This document shows, piece after piece, positions 61,760 to 64,000 of a stretch of DNA of 64,000 bases. Position 1 is the first letter of the stretch; every line of letters starts with the position of its first letter. Origin of the DNA: FACHB-1406 sp034189065 (GTDB lineage Bacteria; Cyanobacteriota; Cyanobacteriia; Cyanobacteriales; Spirulinaceae); the NCBI GenBank assembly GCA_034189065.1, contig JAXHVQ010000003.1:45835-109834 (forward strand), written 5' to 3'. The notes under the pieces were generated by a model. That model was not told the DNA's origin and made no database searches. It was given only the letters and a program-made list of their open reading frames with translations. Both the position numbers and the translations under genes were made by a program.

Positions 61760-61874
61760 AAGGGGGAGCACAATATTGTTTTGTCGTGCGGAATTTCGAT
61801 TAAAATCCAACTTAAATTTATCTAAGGAACACAATTCTGATTTAACCCTCCATTGCTCGGATGCGCGTCACAAG

Positions 61875-62117
61875 CTAGTCATTATCCCATTCTTCGCAAC
61901 CAATCAAATCTCCGATGCGATCGCGAAGCAGGTAATCTCCTTGTTCGAGCTCGACTTCAACGCACACCCACTCCCGGGCGGGAATATATTGACAAAGGAC
62001 GTAAATCGGCTGCTGGCGACCAATTGTTCCTGTTTCGACCAGTTGACGAGCTTCATCGCGAATGAGGTCGAGGGTATAAGGTGCAGAAGGAGCTGTAGAC
62101 ATTGTGATGGTACTCAT
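61875..62117 (-). CDS. DUF4327 family protein
   Basis: This 80-residue cyanobacterial protein has YTLDLIRDEARQLVETGTIG followed by RQQPIYVLCQYIPAREWVCV. It continues EVELEQGDYLLRDRIGDLIG and ends CEEWDND. This matches the DUF4327 pattern closely. The exact start is uncertain because MSTITM and the later MSTAPS both fit. The function is not known. Confidence 0.88.
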   Translation of the reverse strand: MSTITMSTAPSAPYTLDLIRDEARQLVETGTIGRQQPIYVLCQYIPAREWVCVEVELEQGDYLLRDRIGDLIGCEEWDND

Positions 62118-62375
62118 GATTTTGGTCTGGGTTTTGATAGTGTACAGTTTGGCAAAATAAACAAGCCTTTAGCGGGACAAGCTATTCTCTTCAGTATAGA
62201 AAGCTACAGATTAATAATCTCCCCAGATAAGAATTATAAAAGCTCTAACTGGGAAATACAATCTAAATTTTGCCAATTTTCAGCCCGACCGAAAAGTTTT
62301 TGTTATTGAGTCTGCCTGACCGCGCAGCCGATCGCCCAACATTTAAAGCAGCGCAATTGAAATGATTAACAGAAT

Positions 62376-63968
62376 TTATATAAACGCGCCCGAGGCGACG
62401 CGATCGCCGCGAACATCGAGCAAAACTTGACTGACCGCTTCTTGAGCCAGGGGCATCTGTCCGTAGGAAAAGCTCCAAGGGAGATGGGTGGGGAGATAAG
62501 GACGAAGCCATTGCCATACATAAGGATTACCGTAAATGGCTAAACCGCCGATTTTCGCTGTTCTTAATAAATTCTTAATTCCTTCTTGGATTGAGTCCCT
62601 CAGTCCAATGCTGCCTCGAAAAGGATTGCCGCGACTAAAGATTTGAACGAGGGTTCCTGGCGGCACTGAATCCCAATCAATCCATCCTTGCTGGTCTATG
62701 AGGCGCAATTCGTAGCCCAACTGCTTAGGAACGGCGACTGCTGGCGTATGGGTACCGAGGAAGTTGCAGTTGAGGAGGTCGTCTGCGACGATCAAATTGA
62801 GCGCGCCCTGGGTTGCTCGGACGAGGGGAAGAGGGCCGCCCGATTTCAACGAAGCGCGGACGATTTCCAGCGCCGTTTCTCTCGCTTCGGGTTGCGCGAT
62901 CGCCTCGATGGATAAAGATTCCCTAAAGGTTAGCGTTTTTTCCTTCGCTTTCCAAATCCGTTGTAGAGACGCTTCAATTCTCGCGCGCTCAATGCGTCCT
63001 TCTCCGACAGCTTCGTACACCGCTTCAATTGCCGCCTCTGGGTCTTGAGGCATTAATAAAATATCGGCACCCGCCTCTACCGCCATGACACAGACTTGGC
63101 GAAAGTCCGTAAAATTGGCAACGCCGCCCATAACGAGAGCATCGGTGACAATTAATCCCTCATAACCCAATTTTTGTCGCAATTGACCCGTTAAAATGTC
63201 GGGCGAGAGGGTAGCCGGTCGTTTTTCATCCCAAGCGGGGATGAGAAGGTGGGCGCTCATCACGCTATCGACTCCGGCCGCGATCGCGCTCTGAAAAGGA
63301 GGCAATTCAACTTCAAATAGGCGCGCCTCTGGGTGAGGGATGGCGGGCAATTCTAAATGAGAATCCGTCGCCGTATCGCCGTGTCCGGGAAAATGCTTTG
63401 CCGTCGTTAAGGCGGGGTAATGCTGCGCGCCGCGAATAAAGGCAGTTGTCAGTTGACTCACCGTTGCTGCCGTTTCCCCAAAAGCGCGAACGTTGATGAC
63501 GGGATTATCGCAATTGTTATTAACATCGACAACGGGGGCGAGAATCCAATTGATGCCCAGGGCGAGGGCTTCTCGGGCGGTTATGGTTCCCATTTGTTCG
63601 GCTAACGCCACGGCGCGATCGCGGTTTTCAATAGCGCTGAGGGCCATTGGCGGCGGAAACCACGTCGCTCCGTCGAACCGCTGTCCGGTTCCTTCTTCAA
63701 TATCGGCAGCGATTAGCAAGGGAATCTTAGCCCAATTTTGAAGTTGGCGCGATCGCTCTTTCAACTCTGCCCCACTTCCCCCCAATACAATAACGCCGCC
63801 GACCTGTAAATCAGCGAGCCAGCGTTGCAACGTTGCGTTGGGCGGTTCCCACTGGGGATAGCGGATTTGGGAGTCGAACAGATGCCCGGACGCGCGGACA
63901 ACGACCATTTGGGCGACTTGCTGCTTTAGCGATAAGGTTTGCCAGTTAGGGAGTAAGCTTTTCTGCAT
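62376..63968 (-). CDS. Glycoside hydrolase family 3 protein (beta-N-acetylhexosaminidase/NagZ-like)
   Basis: The 530-residue protein has a GH3 N-terminal TIM barrel (about 1-340). It contains LSLKQQVAQMVVVRASGHL, a conserved GINWILAPVVDVNNNCDNPV and the signature TTAKHFPGHGDTATDSHLEL. The nucleophile Asp is in LIVTDALVMGGV. The His/Asp of KHFPGHGDT is the acid/base pair of NagZ-type enzymes, which cleave GlcNAc from peptidoglycan fragments. A C-terminal domain of about 190 residues follows (LNLIVADDLLNCNFLGTHTP), which single-domain NagZ lacks. The start is the ATG at 63968, 32 bases from the window edge. Confidence 0.88.
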   Translation of the reverse strand: MQKSLLPNWQTLSLKQQVAQMVVVRASGHLFDSQIRYPQWEPPNATLQRWLADLQVGGVIVLGGSGAELKERSRQLQNWAKIPLLIAADIEEGTGQRFDGATWFPPPMALSAIENRDRAVALAEQMGTITAREALALGINWILAPVVDVNNNCDNPVINVRAFGETAATVSQLTTAFIRGAQHYPALTTAKHFPGHGDTATDSHLELPAIPHPEARLFEVELPPFQSAIAAGVDSVMSAHLLIPAWDEKRPATLSPDILTGQLRQKLGYEGLIVTDALVMGGVANFTDFRQVCVMAVEAGADILLMPQDPEAAIEAVYEAVGEGRIERARIEASLQRIWKAKEKTLTFRESLSIEAIAQPEARETALEIVRASLKSGGPLPLVRATQGALNLIVADDLLNCNFLGTHTPAVAVPKQLGYELRLIDQQGWIDWDSVPPGTLVQIFSRGNPFRGSIGLRDSIQEGIKNLLRTAKIGGLAIYGNPYVWQWLRPYLPTHLPWSFSYGQMPLAQEAVSQVLLDVRGDRVASGAFI

Positions 63969-64000
63969 AAAACATTGTGATTTGGGTTTGAGGGGGAGCG

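Noticed and set aside
61776..62309. Plus-strand frame of 177 codons
   Set aside because: It is antisense to the clear DUF4327 gene.

Overview
The window looks like draft-assembly chromosome from a cyanobacterium, probably a filamentous Oscillatoriales-like strain (the genus cannot be fixed from sequence alone). The octamer GCGATCGC (HIP1) is very frequent. Several genes belong to cyanobacteria-restricted families (TIGR03279, DUF1824, DUF3598, DUF4327, PAM68, PatA-type regulators). There are five intact Uma2 genes, many short tandem repeats and many palindromic dispersed repeats. A run of 100 Ns marks a scaffold join.

Left part (1-13 kb): a truncated radical-SAM/PDZ gene, a small ribbon-helix-helix-like gene, and an M1 aminopeptidase with HEAT repeats. 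Next comes an A+T-rich two-gene island encoding an ABC-type ATPase and a TOPRIM-like protein, a possible defence module. An RND efflux adaptor and permease follow, with an unrelated PD-(D/E)XK-like gene between them.

Middle-left (13-27 kb): tandem Uma2 genes; a LysR gene divergent from a DsbA/FrnE-FAD monooxygenase-SDR operon; N-formylglutamate amidohydrolase; a second Uma2 pair with conserved promoters; a fused peptide-type ABC ATPase; gluconokinase with an in-frame 24-bp duplication; a sugar-nucleotide reductase-like SDR; DUF3598; and a gene broken by a TGA codon.

Centre (27-42 kb): an ammonium transporter with a textbook NtcA site. It converges on the most striking locus, a mycosporine-like amino acid (MAA) cluster on the minus strand in the order mysA-mysB-mysC-Na+/solute symporter-mysD. 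MysA makes the cyclohexenone core, MysB O-methylates it to 4-deoxygadusol, MysC adds glycine, and MysD adds a second amino acid. The symporter between mysC and mysD and the unusual MysA active-site segment are the points most worth following. An SGNH hydrolase and an A+T-rich sulfotransferase-like gene lie just outside, followed by a SNF2 helicase.

Right part (42-64 kb): pnp; the remains of a UPF0175/DUF3368 toxin-antitoxin pair; a zone of repeats with a second copy of the pnp tail and its terminator; a SPOR-domain protein; an isochorismatase-cupin pair; a Uma2 gene at the assembly gap; a PEP-CTERM protein; leuA; a PatA-type response regulator; a NYN nuclease; a CHASE2 adenylate cyclase; rpsO; pam68; DAHP synthase; DUF4327; and a GH3 hydrolase. 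These are mostly ordinary housekeeping genes.

Three copies of a MITE-like element with TA flanks, and several other palindromic repeats, sit in intergenic spaces. In a few places they supply stop codons or gene ends.
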